From ENR-C20 sp942493145 (GTDB lineage: Bacteria > Bacillota > Clostridia > Acetivibrionales > DTU013): a stretch of DNA of 64,000 nucleotides. Where the stretch lies: assembly GCA_942493145.1 (NCBI GenBank), contig OW818679.1, positions 310,001-374,000 on the forward strand. Reading direction: 5' to 3'. The notes beneath the pieces were generated by a model that had not been told where the DNA came from, did not search any database, and worked only from the letters and a program-made list of their open reading frames with translations. Every line of letters starts with the position of its first letter. The stretch's first letter is position 1. This document shows positions 17,319 through 26,044 of the stretch, piece after piece. A program made the translations under genes and the position numbers.

Positions 17319-17963
17319 TCACTTATATATCATGGAATATGAAGATACTTCATCAGGAACAATACCCCTGTTTTTAAGATCTACTGCCAGCTTGATATAT
17401 TCCTCATTCAGGGGATCCATCACAAAGCTATAAAGTTCGGCTGAGAGATGGTACGCGGTGTTTTTATACTGCAGACTCCTTTTAAGGTTCTTTTCTGCAA
17501 GCAAATCTTCTATCTTGTTGTTGTTATAAAAAAAGTCAACACCGACCTCTGCATATTCGGACAGCAATGATAGCCTTTGGGCTGTAGGTATTGTCTGTTC
17601 TCTGGCTATCTCTTCGAGGTATGCCGGTGGGAACAAATCACCATAATCAGGTGGAAATGCTAATTTAGCAGCTATATCCAAAGATAATTCCTTATATGAC
17701 CGATTGCCTCTTATCAGGTCTATATTGGAACCTCTGAACCTTTTTTCGGTAAGATTCCGATTGTCTGTTCTCCCAATAAGATAATCTACGGATACGCCAA
17801 AAAAATCCGCAAACCTTTTCTGCAGCTCGATATCAGGTGTTCTGTAACCTGTAACGTAGCCGTTGAGAGTGGATACCTTCAAACCGAATATTTCTGCAAA
17901 CTTTTTTTGTTCCATACCTTTTTCGTGGATCAGGTACCTCAACCTCTGGCCTATCGACGCCAC
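17319..17963 (-). CDS. XRE-family helix-turn-helix regulator
   Basis: A 214-residue protein with an N-terminal HTH_3 (Cro/cI-type) domain at about residues 5-62. It reads GQRLRYLIHEKGMEQKKFAE, FGLKVSTLNGYVTGYRTPD and LQKRFADFFGVSVDYLIG. The remaining 150 residues, mostly helical, do not match a family I recognise and probably form a dimerisation or ligand-binding region. Start: GTG at 17963, about 5 bases after GAGGTG. It faces away from a small HTH gene at 18435 across an AT-rich region holding two matching dyads, an arrangement like a phage repressor/Cro switch. No phage structural genes are near, so a domesticated or free-standing switch is equally possible. Confidence 0.85.
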   Translation of the reverse strand: MASIGQRLRYLIHEKGMEQKKFAEIFGLKVSTLNGYVTGYRTPDIELQKRFADFFGVSVDYLIGRTDNRNLTEKRFRGSNIDLIRGNRSYKELSLDIAAKLAFPPDYGDLFPPAYLEEIAREQTIPTAQRLSLLSEYAEVGVDFFYNNNKIEDLLAEKNLKRSLQYKNTAYHLSAELYSFVMDPLNEEYIKLAVDLKNRGIVPDEVSSYSMIYK

Positions 17964-18263
17964 ACAATCACCTCAAAACAAACATATATTTATTATATAC
18001 ATTTGCAATATACATTCATAGTTATATTCATATTATACATTATATATCAAACTAAATACAGTGTATAATTAATATACTTTTTATCATTTCTCTGTGTGTA
18101 TGACTATTATATAGAAGCTATGTTAATTTATACCTCTATAAAAAATACCCATATTATCAAACAAATAGATCGCAAAGATAACGTTTATACTACAGATTAA
18201 ACATGCTATTTTTACATAATAAATAGAAATAATTTACTAATTTACTCATTTGTGTATTGACAA

Positions 18264-18278
18264 TACGCAAATAGTGTA
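18264..18278. promoter_or_regulatory. Operator candidate 1, TACGC-N5-GTGTA
   Basis: A near-perfect 5-bp dyad located in the spacer of the plus-strand promoter, right after the -35 TTGACA. It matches the second dyad at 18343 except for one base in the arms. A repressor bound here would block RNA polymerase. Confidence 0.6.
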
Positions 18279-18342
18279 ATAATATAATACAAGACTAAAG
18301 CATTCTTTAACAAATTGTTGCTTTTTTATTTTTTTTTAGCAA

Positions 18343-18357
18343 TACGCGAAAAGCGTA
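18343..18357. promoter_or_regulatory. Operator candidate 2, TACGC-N5-GCGTA
   Basis: A perfect dyad with the same arms and spacing as the one at 18264, in the leader of the small HTH gene about 80 bases downstream of the first. It is preceded in both cases by CAA or GCAA. Confidence 0.6.
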
Positions 18358-18434
18358 ACCGGCTTTACAATGTTTATATGTCTAATTACTTATCTAACAA
18401 ATAGGTAAAAATAAATATCAGCTGGGGGTTTAAA

Positions 18435-18650
18435 ATGTTAATGGAAGTAAACAGACAAAAGTTATTCGACTTAATGGGGACTCATTGCGCAGGTAATTAC
18501 AACAGATTCGCAAGAGAACTTGGCGTTGATCCCTCGCATCTCTACCGTTATCTGAACACAGGTGTTGGCGGAGGAAAGAAAATCCTGATGTCGGTTATGA
18601 AGTTCTGCAAGACCAATGGTTTGGATTTTGACGATTACGTCACCATGTAA
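18435..18650 (+). CDS. Small helix-turn-helix protein
   Basis: A 71-residue protein with a predicted helix-turn-helix (NRFARELGVDPSHLYRYLNTG), similar in pattern to Cro-like or XRE single-domain proteins but not assignable to a known family. The C-terminus is a short acidic tail (FDDYVTM). The ribosome binding site GGGGG lies 6 bases before ATG 18435; an ATG two codons later is an alternative. It is divergent from the XRE regulator and lies downstream of the two TACGC dyads, so mutual regulation is plausible. A strong terminator follows, so it is a single-gene transcript. Confidence 0.7.
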   Translation: MLMEVNRQKLFDLMGTHCAGNYNRFARELGVDPSHLYRYLNTGVGGGKKILMSVMKFCKTNGLDFDDYVTM

Positions 18651-18681
18651 CTAACGGTAATTTTTATCAGTTATAATCATT

Positions 18682-18716
18682 CAGCTACAGATATTAAATT
18701 CTGTGGCTGTTTTTTA
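18682..18716 (+). terminator. Terminator after the small HTH gene
   Basis: A stem of nine pairs and one G-T-type mismatch (18682-18691 with 18700-18709), 8-base loop and six T residues. The next gene is convergent. Confidence 0.85.
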
Positions 18717-18727
18717 TTGTCGCTGTG

Positions 18728-19207
18728 TTATTTATCATACTCTTTAACCATTAAAGCACGTGTATAACCCCTGTCCTTTGTTGTGGAGTCAATATGGAAA
18801 CCCCTGCCGTAATAAAATCTTACCAGGTCCAAATACTTGGAGGCAGTATGCAGACTGACCCTGGATATTCCCTTTGAGGTAAGGTATTTGTCAACCAGAT
18901 TCATAAGGGATTTGCCAATGCCTATATTGTGGTACGCCAACCTGACCCCGAACCGGCTGATGTATCCGGAACGGTCGGACATAATCCTTACCCTTACAGT
19001 GCCAACGGCGACATCGTCTATGACGGCAATGAAAACCTCATTATTGCGTATGTCATTCTCAATGTCGGTCTGTGACTCTTCCAGTGCTTCCATCGTCCCT
19101 GTAAGCCCGGTGTCTTCCATATATTTTTTAAAGGATTCCTGCATTATTTCTCTGATTGCAGGGGCATCCTCAAGAATTGCCTTTCTTATAGTAAATGAGT
19201 AGTTCAT
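18728..19207 (-). CDS. GNAT-family N-acetyltransferase, last gene of the arginine operon
   Basis: A 159-residue GNAT protein: N-terminal FTIRKAILEDAPAIREIM, the acetyl-CoA pyrophosphate loop region (FGVRLAYHNIGIGKSLMNLV, with the R/Q-x-x-G-x-G/A pattern), and the C-terminal LHTASKYLDLVRFYYGRGF. It starts 11 bases after argF with GAGGAGG overlapping the argF stop, so it is co-transcribed with arginine genes. No argJ or argA gene is present in this window, which makes N-acetylglutamate synthase a reasonable guess, but sequence alone does not establish the substrate. Confidence 0.82.
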   Translation of the reverse strand: MNYSFTIRKAILEDAPAIREIMQESFKKYMEDTGLTGTMEALEESQTDIENDIRNNEVFIAVIDDVAVGTVRVRIMSDRSGYISRFGVRLAYHNIGIGKSLMNLVDKYLTSKGISRVSLHTASKYLDLVRFYYGRGFHIDSTTKDRGYTRALMVKEYDK

Positions 19208-19218
19208 GCTCTTCCTCC

Positions 19219-20139
19219 TCAGGTCATAAGAATAGCCATTATCGCCTTCTGTACGTGAAGCCTGTTTTCAGCCTCTTCAAAGACATTGGAGTTAGGGCCG
19301 TCAATGATATCCTCTGTTACCTCAAGCCCCCTGTAGGCCGGTAGGCAATGAAGGAACATGGCGTCGCTTTTCGCAAGTGAAAACAATTCCTTATTTACCT
19401 GGTACGGGAGGAAGGTCTTTTTCCTTATTTCCTTTTCAGCTTCCTGTCCCATGCTGATCCAGGTATCTGTATAGACAACGTCGGCATTCCTTACAGCTTC
19501 TTCAGGATCGATGGTCATAACCAGCTTACTGCCGGCCTTCTTCGCATCATATTTGGCTTCTTCGACAATTCCACCGTCACATTCATAACCTTTCGGCGAT
19601 GCGACGAAAATGTCCATGCCGACCTTGGAACATCCGTGCAGCAGGGAGTGAGCGACATTATTGCCGTCACCTACATAAGCCATTTTAAGTCCTTTAAGGG
19701 AGCCTTTGGATTCGTAGACTGTAAAAAGATCAGCCAGTATCTGACATGGATGCATCAGATCGGTAAGCCCATTGATGACCGGTATGGTACCGTATTTGTC
19801 GAGATCGACCACATCGCTGTGCTTGAAGGTCCTTATCATTATGCCGTTGACCATCCTTGAAAGTACCCGCGCTGTATCATGGATGGTTTCGCCCCTGCCC
19901 AGCTGTATATCGCTTGAACTGAGGAAAAGCGGATATCCGCCCAACTGGTACATACCTACTTCAAAGGATACCCTTGTACGGGTGGAGGACTTGGAAAATA
20001 TCATCCCCAGGGTCTTGCCTTTCAGTAAATGGTGTGGAATGCCTTCCTTCAGTTCCCTTTTCAATTTGGATGAGAGGGTAAAGATCCTCTCGATATCCTC
20101 CGCGGTTATATCATTGAGATTTATCAAACTTTTCATCAT
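19219..20139 (-). CDS. argF: Ornithine carbamoyltransferase
   Basis: A 306-residue enzyme converting ornithine and carbamoyl phosphate to citrulline. Carbamoyl-phosphate binding motif SSTRTRVSFEVGM, HPCQ (LMHPCQILADLFT), the ornithine-side motif TDTWISMGQE, and the C-terminal catalytic HCLPAYRG are all present. Two in-frame ATG codons (20139 and 20136) follow GGAAGGAG. It lies 6 bases after carB in the same operon, so citrulline formation and carbamoyl phosphate supply are co-expressed. Confidence 0.96.
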   Translation of the reverse strand: MMKSLINLNDITAEDIERIFTLSSKLKRELKEGIPHHLLKGKTLGMIFSKSSTRTRVSFEVGMYQLGGYPLFLSSSDIQLGRGETIHDTARVLSRMVNGIMIRTFKHSDVVDLDKYGTIPVINGLTDLMHPCQILADLFTVYESKGSLKGLKMAYVGDGNNVAHSLLHGCSKVGMDIFVASPKGYECDGGIVEEAKYDAKKAGSKLVMTIDPEEAVRNADVVYTDTWISMGQEAEKEIRKKTFLPYQVNKELFSLAKSDAMFLHCLPAYRGLEVTEDIIDGPNSNVFEEAENRLHVQKAIMAILMT

Positions 20140-20145
20140 TTCAGT

Positions 20146-23100
20146 CTACTCCTTCCGAACGGAATATTCATCAAGGGCATAAACATCCGTTTCATTCTTT
20201 CCTATTATCTGTTCAAGTACCTGTAATATCGCATTTGTAGTATCCAACGATGTTATACAGGGCGTATTATATTCTATTGACGTACGCCTTACCAGAAAGC
20301 CCTGTCTTCCGGGGAGTTTTCCTTTTGTAGGTGTGTTTATTACGAGGGATATTTTGTCATCCTTGATGTAATCGAGTACGTCATCATCGGAGACCATATC
20401 AACATCGATACCTTGTGATGACAGATGGTTGCAGGTATCTCCGGTTGCGAACAGTTTGAAGCCAAGTGACAACAGTTTACGGGAAATTCCAACACATTCC
20501 TCCCGGTCCCTTTCTGCAACCGAAAGAAGTACGTTCCCGCCTGAAGGTATCACAAGCCCGGAGGCTATGAGGGCCTTATACAATGCGCTTAAATAATTCC
20601 TGTCCACACCCATGACCTCTCCTGTTGATTTCATCTCCGGGCCCAGGAAGGTATCGACATCTATAAGCTTTGAAAACGAAAATACCGGTGCTTTTACTGC
20701 GATAAAGTCGGATTCCGGTGCAAGTCCGTGTTTGTAGCCCAATTCACTCAAGGTCTGGCCCATTATTACCCTCGTTGCCACAGTCACCATGGGGATGCCT
20801 GTAATCTTGCTCATCACCGGTATTGTGCGGCTGGCCCTGGGGTTAACCTCAATGACATAGACCTTTTCATCCTTGTCGAGCACAAACTGTATGTTGAAAA
20901 GCCCGATAACCTTAAGGGCTTTGCCTAATTTGACGGTGTAGTCAGCCACAGTATCCTTGACCTTCTGGCTAAGAGTCTGGGGCGGGTATATGGCTATGCT
21001 GTCTCCCGAATGGACTCCTGCTCTTTCGATATGCTCCATGATGCCCGGGATCAGGACTTCGTTACCGTCACAAATACCATCTACCTCAACTTCCTTGCCT
21101 AAGATGTATTTGTCGATAAGTACAGGATGTTTCGCCGAGAGATCCACTGCCAGATTCATGTATTCCTTCAGATCTATATCGTTATATACAATTTCCATTG
21201 CTCTCCCACCCAGGACATATGAAGGCCTGACCAGGACAGGATAACCGACCCTTTTGGCGATCTTGAGCGCCTGTTCGACCGAGAAGGCCGTACTTCCAGG
21301 TGGAATCGGTATTTCAAGCTCTTCAAGGAGTTTAAGGAATTTATCTCTGTCTTCGGCTATATCAATGCTTTTAACACTTGTGCCCAGGATCTTTACGCCT
21401 TCCTTGTGCAGGGGTTCCGACAGGTTGATCGCTGTCTGGCCGCCAAACTGGACTATGATCCCCACGGGCTTTTCCTTCTTAATGATATCAAGCACACATT
21501 CCTTGGTCAGCGGCTCGAAATAGAGCTTGTCGGAGGTGTCGAAATCCGTGCTGACTGTCTCGGGGTTGTTGTTAATAATGATCGATTCTATACCCATTTC
21601 CCTGAGGGCGCGGACCGAGTGCACGCTGCAGTAGTCGAACTCTATGCCCTGACCTATCCTTATGGGGCCAGAACCTATGACGAGGACCTTTTTATTGGCG
21701 CTTACCTTTACGTCATCCTTGTCTTCATATGTGGAATAGTAGTAGGGAGTGACAGCCTCAAACTCTCCGGCACAGGTATCAACTATCTTGTAAACCGGCC
21801 TGACAGGGTATTTTTTCCTGAGTTCCAGTACGGTATCAAGGGGGACATTTACCAGGTTGGCTATATATGAATCGCCGAAGCCTATTTTCTTGGCCCTTAT
21901 ATAAAGGTCGTAATCCAGCCATGCGATACCTGCATTCTTGACCTCTTCGGCCAGCAGGATCATCTTTGCAAGCTTGTTTATAAAGAAGCTGTCTATTTTG
22001 GTTATTTTTACAATCTCCTCAACGGTTATGCCCTTTTGAAGAGCCTTGCATATCGCGAAGATCCTCTCATCCTTTGGAACGCTTATGAAATCCAGAAGTT
22101 CCTCCCTGGACTTATTGTCAAAGAGCTTGAGTCCCAGCTGGTAATTCAGCTTGATATCCAGTGAATCTATGGCCTTGAGGAGCGATTCCTCGAAGGTCCT
22201 GCCTATGGCCATTACCTCTCCGGTAGCTTTCATCTGCGTTCCAAGCGTCCTGTCTGCAGTATTGAATTTGTCGAAGGGCCACCTTGGAACCTTTGTCACT
22301 ACATAATCCAGTGCAGGCTCAAAGCAGGCAAAGGTATTTTGAGTAACGGAGTTTTTGATTTCATCAAGGTTAAGTCCAATGGCTATTTTCGCAGCCACCC
22401 GTGCAATTGGGTAGCCTGTAGCTTTTGATGCAAGAGCACTGGAACGGCTGACCCTTGGGTTTACCTCTATAACGACATATTCATAGCTATCGGGATTGAG
22501 GGCGAATTGTATGTTACAACCACCCTTGATTTCAAGTGAACGTATAATCTTAATTGATGCCGAACGGAGCATCTGGTATTCGACGTCGGACAGGGTCTGG
22601 CTGGGCGCCACAACTATGCTGTCTCCGGTATGTACCCCGACCGGGTCGAAGTTTTCCATGTTACAGATTATTATGCAATTGTCGGCGCTGTCGCGCATAA
22701 CTTCGTATTCAACTTCCTTCCAGCCTGCGACGCTTTGTTCGAGGAGAACCTGGCTTATCATACTGAGCTTCAGGCCCTTCCCGCATATATATTTAAAATC
22801 TTCCATACTGTTGGCTATACCACCACCCGATCCGCCGAGAGTGTATGCAGGACGGATGATTATAGGGAAGCCAACAGTTTTGGCAAATTCCATGGCGTCA
22901 TTAAGATCGGTGACGATGGTGCTGTGGGGGACCTTTTCCCCGATTTCCTGCATTGTCTGCTTGAAAAGCTGCCGGTCTTCAGCCTTTTTTATGGACTGAA
23001 GCGAGGTTCCCAGAAGCTCTATACCCATCTCGTCAAGGATCCCGTCGGTAGCCAGGTTGACCGCCATATTGAGGCCGGTCTGACCGCCTAACGAAGCCAA

Positions 23101-23358
23101 TATGCCGTCGGGCTTTTCTTTCATTATTATCTTTTTAACGAATTCTGTAGTGATAGGCTCTATATAAATCCGGTCGGCAGTATCACTGTCCGTCATGATG
23201 GTTGCGGGATTACTGTTCACGAGTACGACCTCGATACCTTCCTCCCTCAGCGATCTGCAGGCCTGGGTGCCCGAATAGTCGAATTCAGCGGCCTGGCCGA
23301 TAACGATGGGGCCGGAGCCTATGACAAGTACTTTCTTTATATCATTCCTTTTTGGCAT
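20146..23358 (-). CDS. carB: Carbamoyl-phosphate synthase large chain
   Basis: A 1070-residue enzyme of full length with two homologous ATP-grasp halves. Each begins with a KVLVIGSGPI...IGQ..EFDY segment (near residues 8 and 555). The C-terminal regulatory MGS-like domain is at about 930-1070. It makes carbamoyl phosphate from bicarbonate, ATP and ammonia channelled from CarA. The start MPKRNDIKKVLVIGSG is preceded by GGAGGAA; an earlier in-frame ATG at 23385 is less likely. Its position inside an ARG-box-controlled operon suggests an arginine-specific synthase rather than the pyrimidine one. Confidence 0.96.
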   Translation of the reverse strand: MPKRNDIKKVLVIGSGPIVIGQAAEFDYSGTQACRSLREEGIEVVLVNSNPATIMTDSDTADRIYIEPITTEFVKKIIMKEKPDGILASLGGQTGLNMAVNLATDGILDEMGIELLGTSLQSIKKAEDRQLFKQTMQEIGEKVPHSTIVTDLNDAMEFAKTVGFPIIIRPAYTLGGSGGGIANSMEDFKYICGKGLKLSMISQVLLEQSVAGWKEVEYEVMRDSADNCIIICNMENFDPVGVHTGDSIVVAPSQTLSDVEYQMLRSASIKIIRSLEIKGGCNIQFALNPDSYEYVVIEVNPRVSRSSALASKATGYPIARVAAKIAIGLNLDEIKNSVTQNTFACFEPALDYVVTKVPRWPFDKFNTADRTLGTQMKATGEVMAIGRTFEESLLKAIDSLDIKLNYQLGLKLFDNKSREELLDFISVPKDERIFAICKALQKGITVEEIVKITKIDSFFINKLAKMILLAEEVKNAGIAWLDYDLYIRAKKIGFGDSYIANLVNVPLDTVLELRKKYPVRPVYKIVDTCAGEFEAVTPYYYSTYEDKDDVKVSANKKVLVIGSGPIRIGQGIEFDYCSVHSVRALREMGIESIIINNNPETVSTDFDTSDKLYFEPLTKECVLDIIKKEKPVGIIVQFGGQTAINLSEPLHKEGVKILGTSVKSIDIAEDRDKFLKLLEELEIPIPPGSTAFSVEQALKIAKRVGYPVLVRPSYVLGGRAMEIVYNDIDLKEYMNLAVDLSAKHPVLIDKYILGKEVEVDGICDGNEVLIPGIMEHIERAGVHSGDSIAIYPPQTLSQKVKDTVADYTVKLGKALKVIGLFNIQFVLDKDEKVYVIEVNPRASRTIPVMSKITGIPMVTVATRVIMGQTLSELGYKHGLAPESDFIAVKAPVFSFSKLIDVDTFLGPEMKSTGEVMGVDRNYLSALYKALIASGLVIPSGGNVLLSVAERDREECVGISRKLLSLGFKLFATGDTCNHLSSQGIDVDMVSDDDVLDYIKDDKISLVINTPTKGKLPGRQGFLVRRTSIEYNTPCITSLDTTNAILQVLEQIIGKNETDVYALDEYSVRKE

Positions 23359-23377
23359 TTTTCCTCCAATAATGTTA

Positions 23378-23427
23378 GGGGACACATCTCTCTAACGGGT
23401 ATTCCTATGTGGCTGAGAAATGTCCCC
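23378..23427. repeat. Hairpin between carA and carB
   Basis: GGGGACA (23378-23384) and TGTCCCC (23421-23427) bracket the gap; further imperfect pairing (ATCTCTC against GAGAAAT) extends the stem. It has no T tract in either direction, so it may tune the CarA/CarB ratio or mRNA stability rather than terminate. Confidence 0.5.
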
Positions 23428-23443
23428 TTCTGAATTATCCTAA

Positions 23444-24502
23444 TTACCCCAGCATTTTGACAAAGTCGTCGAATATATAAGCCGAATCTTGTGGGCCGGG
23501 GGCCGCTTCGGGGTGGTACTGTATGCTCAGGACCGGCATGTGCTTGTGTCTGAAGCCTTCAACGGTGTTGTCGTTTACATTTATGTGCGTAATCTCCGCA
23601 TCCTCGCAGAAATCCCTGTCCAGGGCATAGTTGTGGTTCTGGGAGGTGATGTAGCACCTGCCTGTTACAAGGTCCTTGACAGGGTGGTTGCCGCCGTGAT
23701 GCCCGAATTTCAATTTATAGGTATTCCCACCAAGCGCAAGGCCAAGCAGCTGATGCCCCAGGCATATTCCGAGGATGGGCTTTTTGCCGAGCAATCCTTT
23801 TATGGTGGAAACGACACCGGGCAGGTCCATCGGGTCGCCGGGCCCATTGGAAAGCAGTATGCCGTCGGGGTTGCAGCCCAATATGTCCTCAATTGTGGAA
23901 GAAGCGGGAAGTATGTGGATATCACAGCCCCTTTTTTCAAGTGACCTTATAATGTTGTATTTAACCCCGAAATCCAACAGGGCTATTCTTTTGCCGCTGC
24001 CCTTCCTGTGGATGGGCTCCTTTGTCGTTACTTCCATAACAAGGCTGCGGGGCTGCTGCTTGATAACATTTAACTTTTCCAGCAGAACGTCGACATTGCC
24101 ACACTCGGTGGAGATTATACCGTACATACTCCCGAAGCAGCGTATATGTTGTGTTAGAGCCCGGGTATCTATGCCTTTGATGCCTATGATATTATTCTTT
24201 TTGAAATATTCATCGGTGCCGATGGTATTTCGCCAATTGCTGGGGGCATCACAAAGCTCCTTTACGATGAAGCCCTGCACATGGGTTTTATACGATTCGT
24301 CATCGTCGATGTTGAAGCCGTAATTACCTATCAGGGGGTAGGTCATGGCTACGATCTGCCCATTATATGAAGGGTCGGTGGATATCTCCTGGTACCCTGT
24401 CATGCTTGTATTGAAAACAACTTCGCCTGCGGTTTCACCTTGCAATCCGAAGGCTTCGCCCGGGAAATATGTCCCATCTTCCAGAACCAATACTGATTTC
24501 AT
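23444..24502 (-). CDS. carA: Carbamoyl-phosphate synthase small chain
   Basis: A 352-residue glutaminase subunit. The N-terminal CPSase small-chain domain is at about 1-130 (GEVVFNTSMTGYQEI). The class I glutamine amidotransferase domain follows, with catalytic Cys247 in ILGICLGHQLLGLALGG and the His-x-Glu near the end (SIQYHPEAAPGP). It releases ammonia from glutamine for CarB. The ATG at 24502 directly follows the argD stop codon and is preceded by AAGGAG inside argD, so the two are translationally coupled. Confidence 0.96.
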   Translation of the reverse strand: MKSVLVLEDGTYFPGEAFGLQGETAGEVVFNTSMTGYQEISTDPSYNGQIVAMTYPLIGNYGFNIDDDESYKTHVQGFIVKELCDAPSNWRNTIGTDEYFKKNNIIGIKGIDTRALTQHIRCFGSMYGIISTECGNVDVLLEKLNVIKQQPRSLVMEVTTKEPIHRKGSGKRIALLDFGVKYNIIRSLEKRGCDIHILPASSTIEDILGCNPDGILLSNGPGDPMDLPGVVSTIKGLLGKKPILGICLGHQLLGLALGGNTYKLKFGHHGGNHPVKDLVTGRCYITSQNHNYALDRDFCEDAEITHINVNDNTVEGFRHKHMPVLSIQYHPEAAPGPQDSAYIFDDFVKMLG

Positions 24503-25711
24503 CTATATCTCCTTTTCCATTCCCGTGAGGACTTCATCCAATGCAGCGATGAAGCTGTCAATCTCCGCCTCTTTGATTATCAATGGCGGCAGGACCCTTA
24601 TCACTGAAGCACCTACGCTTCCGACAAGCATACCCTTTTCAAAAAGTGCATTCTTAATGGCAATGGCTTTGTCTGCTGAAAGCTGGATACCGACCATAAG
24701 CCCCATGCCCCTGGTTCCATTGATGAGGCTGTGTTTCGGCTTCAGTTCATCGAGCTTTTCCTTCATATATTTACCCATTAATTCGGCATTCTCTATCAAA
24801 CCATCTTTTTCTATCGCATTCATAACAGCAAGGCCTGCAGAACAGGCAAGAGGATTTCCGCCGAAGGTAGATCCATGGTCTCCGGGTTCAAAGGCGGCCG
24901 CGACCTGCTCCTTTGCACAGAGGGCTCCGATGGGGACACCTCCCGCAAGGCCCTTTGCCAGGGTGAATATATCAGGCTCGATTCCGTAGTGTTCATATGC
25001 AAAAAGCTTTCCGGTACGGCCCATGCCTGTCTGGATCTCATCGAATATCAGCAGAAGTTCCTTCTCCCTGCATAGCCGGACAACGTTTTGTACATATTCG
25101 GAGGAAACCGGATTTACACCGCTTTCTCCCTGAATAGGTTCCAGCATGATTGCACAGGTGTTTTCACTAACTGCATCGGCAAGTGCTGCAAAATCATTTA
25201 ATGGAACATATTTGAAACCTGGTACAAGCGGTGTGAAATACTTGTGGAACTTCTCCTGGCCGGTGGCGGTCAGTGTTGCCATGGTCCTGCCGTGGAAGGA
25301 GTTCTGAAGTGTTATAACCTCATACTTCTGTGGCATATTCTTCTTCTTGAAATATATGCGTGCAAGCTTAATAGCTCCTTCGTTTGCTTCAGCTCCGCTG
25401 TTTCCGAAGAACACCCTGTCTGCGCATGAATTCTCTACAAGAGCCTTAGCAAGCAGAGACTGAGACTCTATATAATAAAGGCTTGAGCAGTGTATGAGCT
25501 TCTCCGCCTGTTCCCTTATCGCTTGTACAAGGGCAGGATGAGCATGGCCAAGAAGGTTGACGGCAATCCCGCCAAGCATGTCGGAATACTCCCTGTCTTC
25601 TGTGTCCCAGAGCCTGAGTCCTTTTCCATGGGTGAAACATACCGGAATCCTGTTCCCGAATGTATTCATATAATATTTCTTGTCATTTTCAATGATTTCA
25701 TTTAATTTCAT
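24503..25711 (-). CDS. argD: Acetylornithine aminotransferase
   Basis: A 402-residue class III PLP-dependent aminotransferase. It has FFGNSGAEANEGAIKLAR near the cofactor phosphate site, LLIFDEIQTGMGRTGK with the cofactor Asp, and the PLP lysine in TLAKGLAGGVPIGA. It converts N-acetylglutamate semialdehyde to N-acetylornithine. The start MKLNEIIENDKKYYMNTFG follows GGAGGTTAGT. It is the first gene of an argD-carA-carB-argF-GNAT unit. Its leader is about 220 bases long and contains a dispersed palindromic element. Related aminotransferases (GabT, BioA) are less likely given the operon. Confidence 0.95.
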   Translation of the reverse strand: MKLNEIIENDKKYYMNTFGNRIPVCFTHGKGLRLWDTEDREYSDMLGGIAVNLLGHAHPALVQAIREQAEKLIHCSSLYYIESQSLLAKALVENSCADRVFFGNSGAEANEGAIKLARIYFKKKNMPQKYEVITLQNSFHGRTMATLTATGQEKFHKYFTPLVPGFKYVPLNDFAALADAVSENTCAIMLEPIQGESGVNPVSSEYVQNVVRLCREKELLLIFDEIQTGMGRTGKLFAYEHYGIEPDIFTLAKGLAGGVPIGALCAKEQVAAAFEPGDHGSTFGGNPLACSAGLAVMNAIEKDGLIENAELMGKYMKEKLDELKPKHSLINGTRGMGLMVGIQLSADKAIAIKNALFEKGMLVGSVGASVIRVLPPLIIKEAEIDSFIAALDEVLTGMEKEI

Positions 25712-25804
25712 ACTAACCTCCATTTTCCCTGAATTACCAAGGCGCCTGTATTTCGGGCATTGTATCAACAGGGTCTACACAATCATTATGGATGATACTT
25801 TTTT

Positions 25805-25917
25805 ACTAGTGGGCTGTAACACCTAAAACTTTAATATGTTACAGGCCACAACATCAATGAGGTGTATTTGTAACTCTTCGAATGATATACAGGAATGAAG
25901 TGTTACAAAACACTTGT
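25805..25917. repeat. Dispersed palindromic repeat, copy A
   Basis: About 113 bases, with 18-base terminal inverted repeats (25805-25822 and 25900-25917, 14 of 18 matching) and internal TGTAACA/TGTTACA motifs that form two adjacent hairpins. A second copy in inverted orientation occurs at 42460-42571, similar over its whole length by eye. It has no coding capacity, like a MITE or REP-type element. It sits in the transcribed leader of argD. Confidence 0.8.
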
Positions 25918-25930
25918 CAATTATATATTA

Positions 25931-25965
25931 TTCATAATTATACATGAAAATGTATAAAAATGCAA
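25931..25965 (-). promoter_or_regulatory. argD promoter with tandem ARG boxes
   Basis: On the minus strand, TTGCAT (25965-25960), a 17-base spacer and TATAAT (25942-25937) form a promoter. TGCATTTTTATACA matches the ARG-box pattern TG-N-AT-N4-AT-N-CA exactly, and a second near-match (TGTATAATTATGAA) follows, so ArgR binding would cover the promoter. 32 of these 35 bases are shared with the argC promoter. Confidence 0.82.
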
Positions 25966-26044
25966 CAAGACTTTAATTAATTGATTAATGTGGATTTGCT
26001 GTATAATATCATTATTAATATTTACAATGCGAGGTAAGGAAACT

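Larger units (their letters stand above)
17964..18434. other. AT-rich control region between divergent HTH genes
   Basis: No gene fits here. The stretch is very AT-rich and holds candidate promoters on both strands, including a plus-strand TTGACA (18257-18262) with downstream TAATAT/TATAAT choices (18280-18288). On the minus strand TATAAT-like boxes lie upstream of the XRE gene. It also contains two similar dyads (18264-18278 and 18343-18357). Confidence 0.7.
25712..26044. other. argD leader and divergent promoter region
   Basis: No gene fits here. From left to right it holds the argD ribosome binding site, a dispersed palindromic repeat (25805-25917), the minus-strand argD promoter with two ARG boxes (25931-25965), and a plus-strand TATAAT (26002-26007) that may drive the YciI-like gene. 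Confidence 0.75.
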
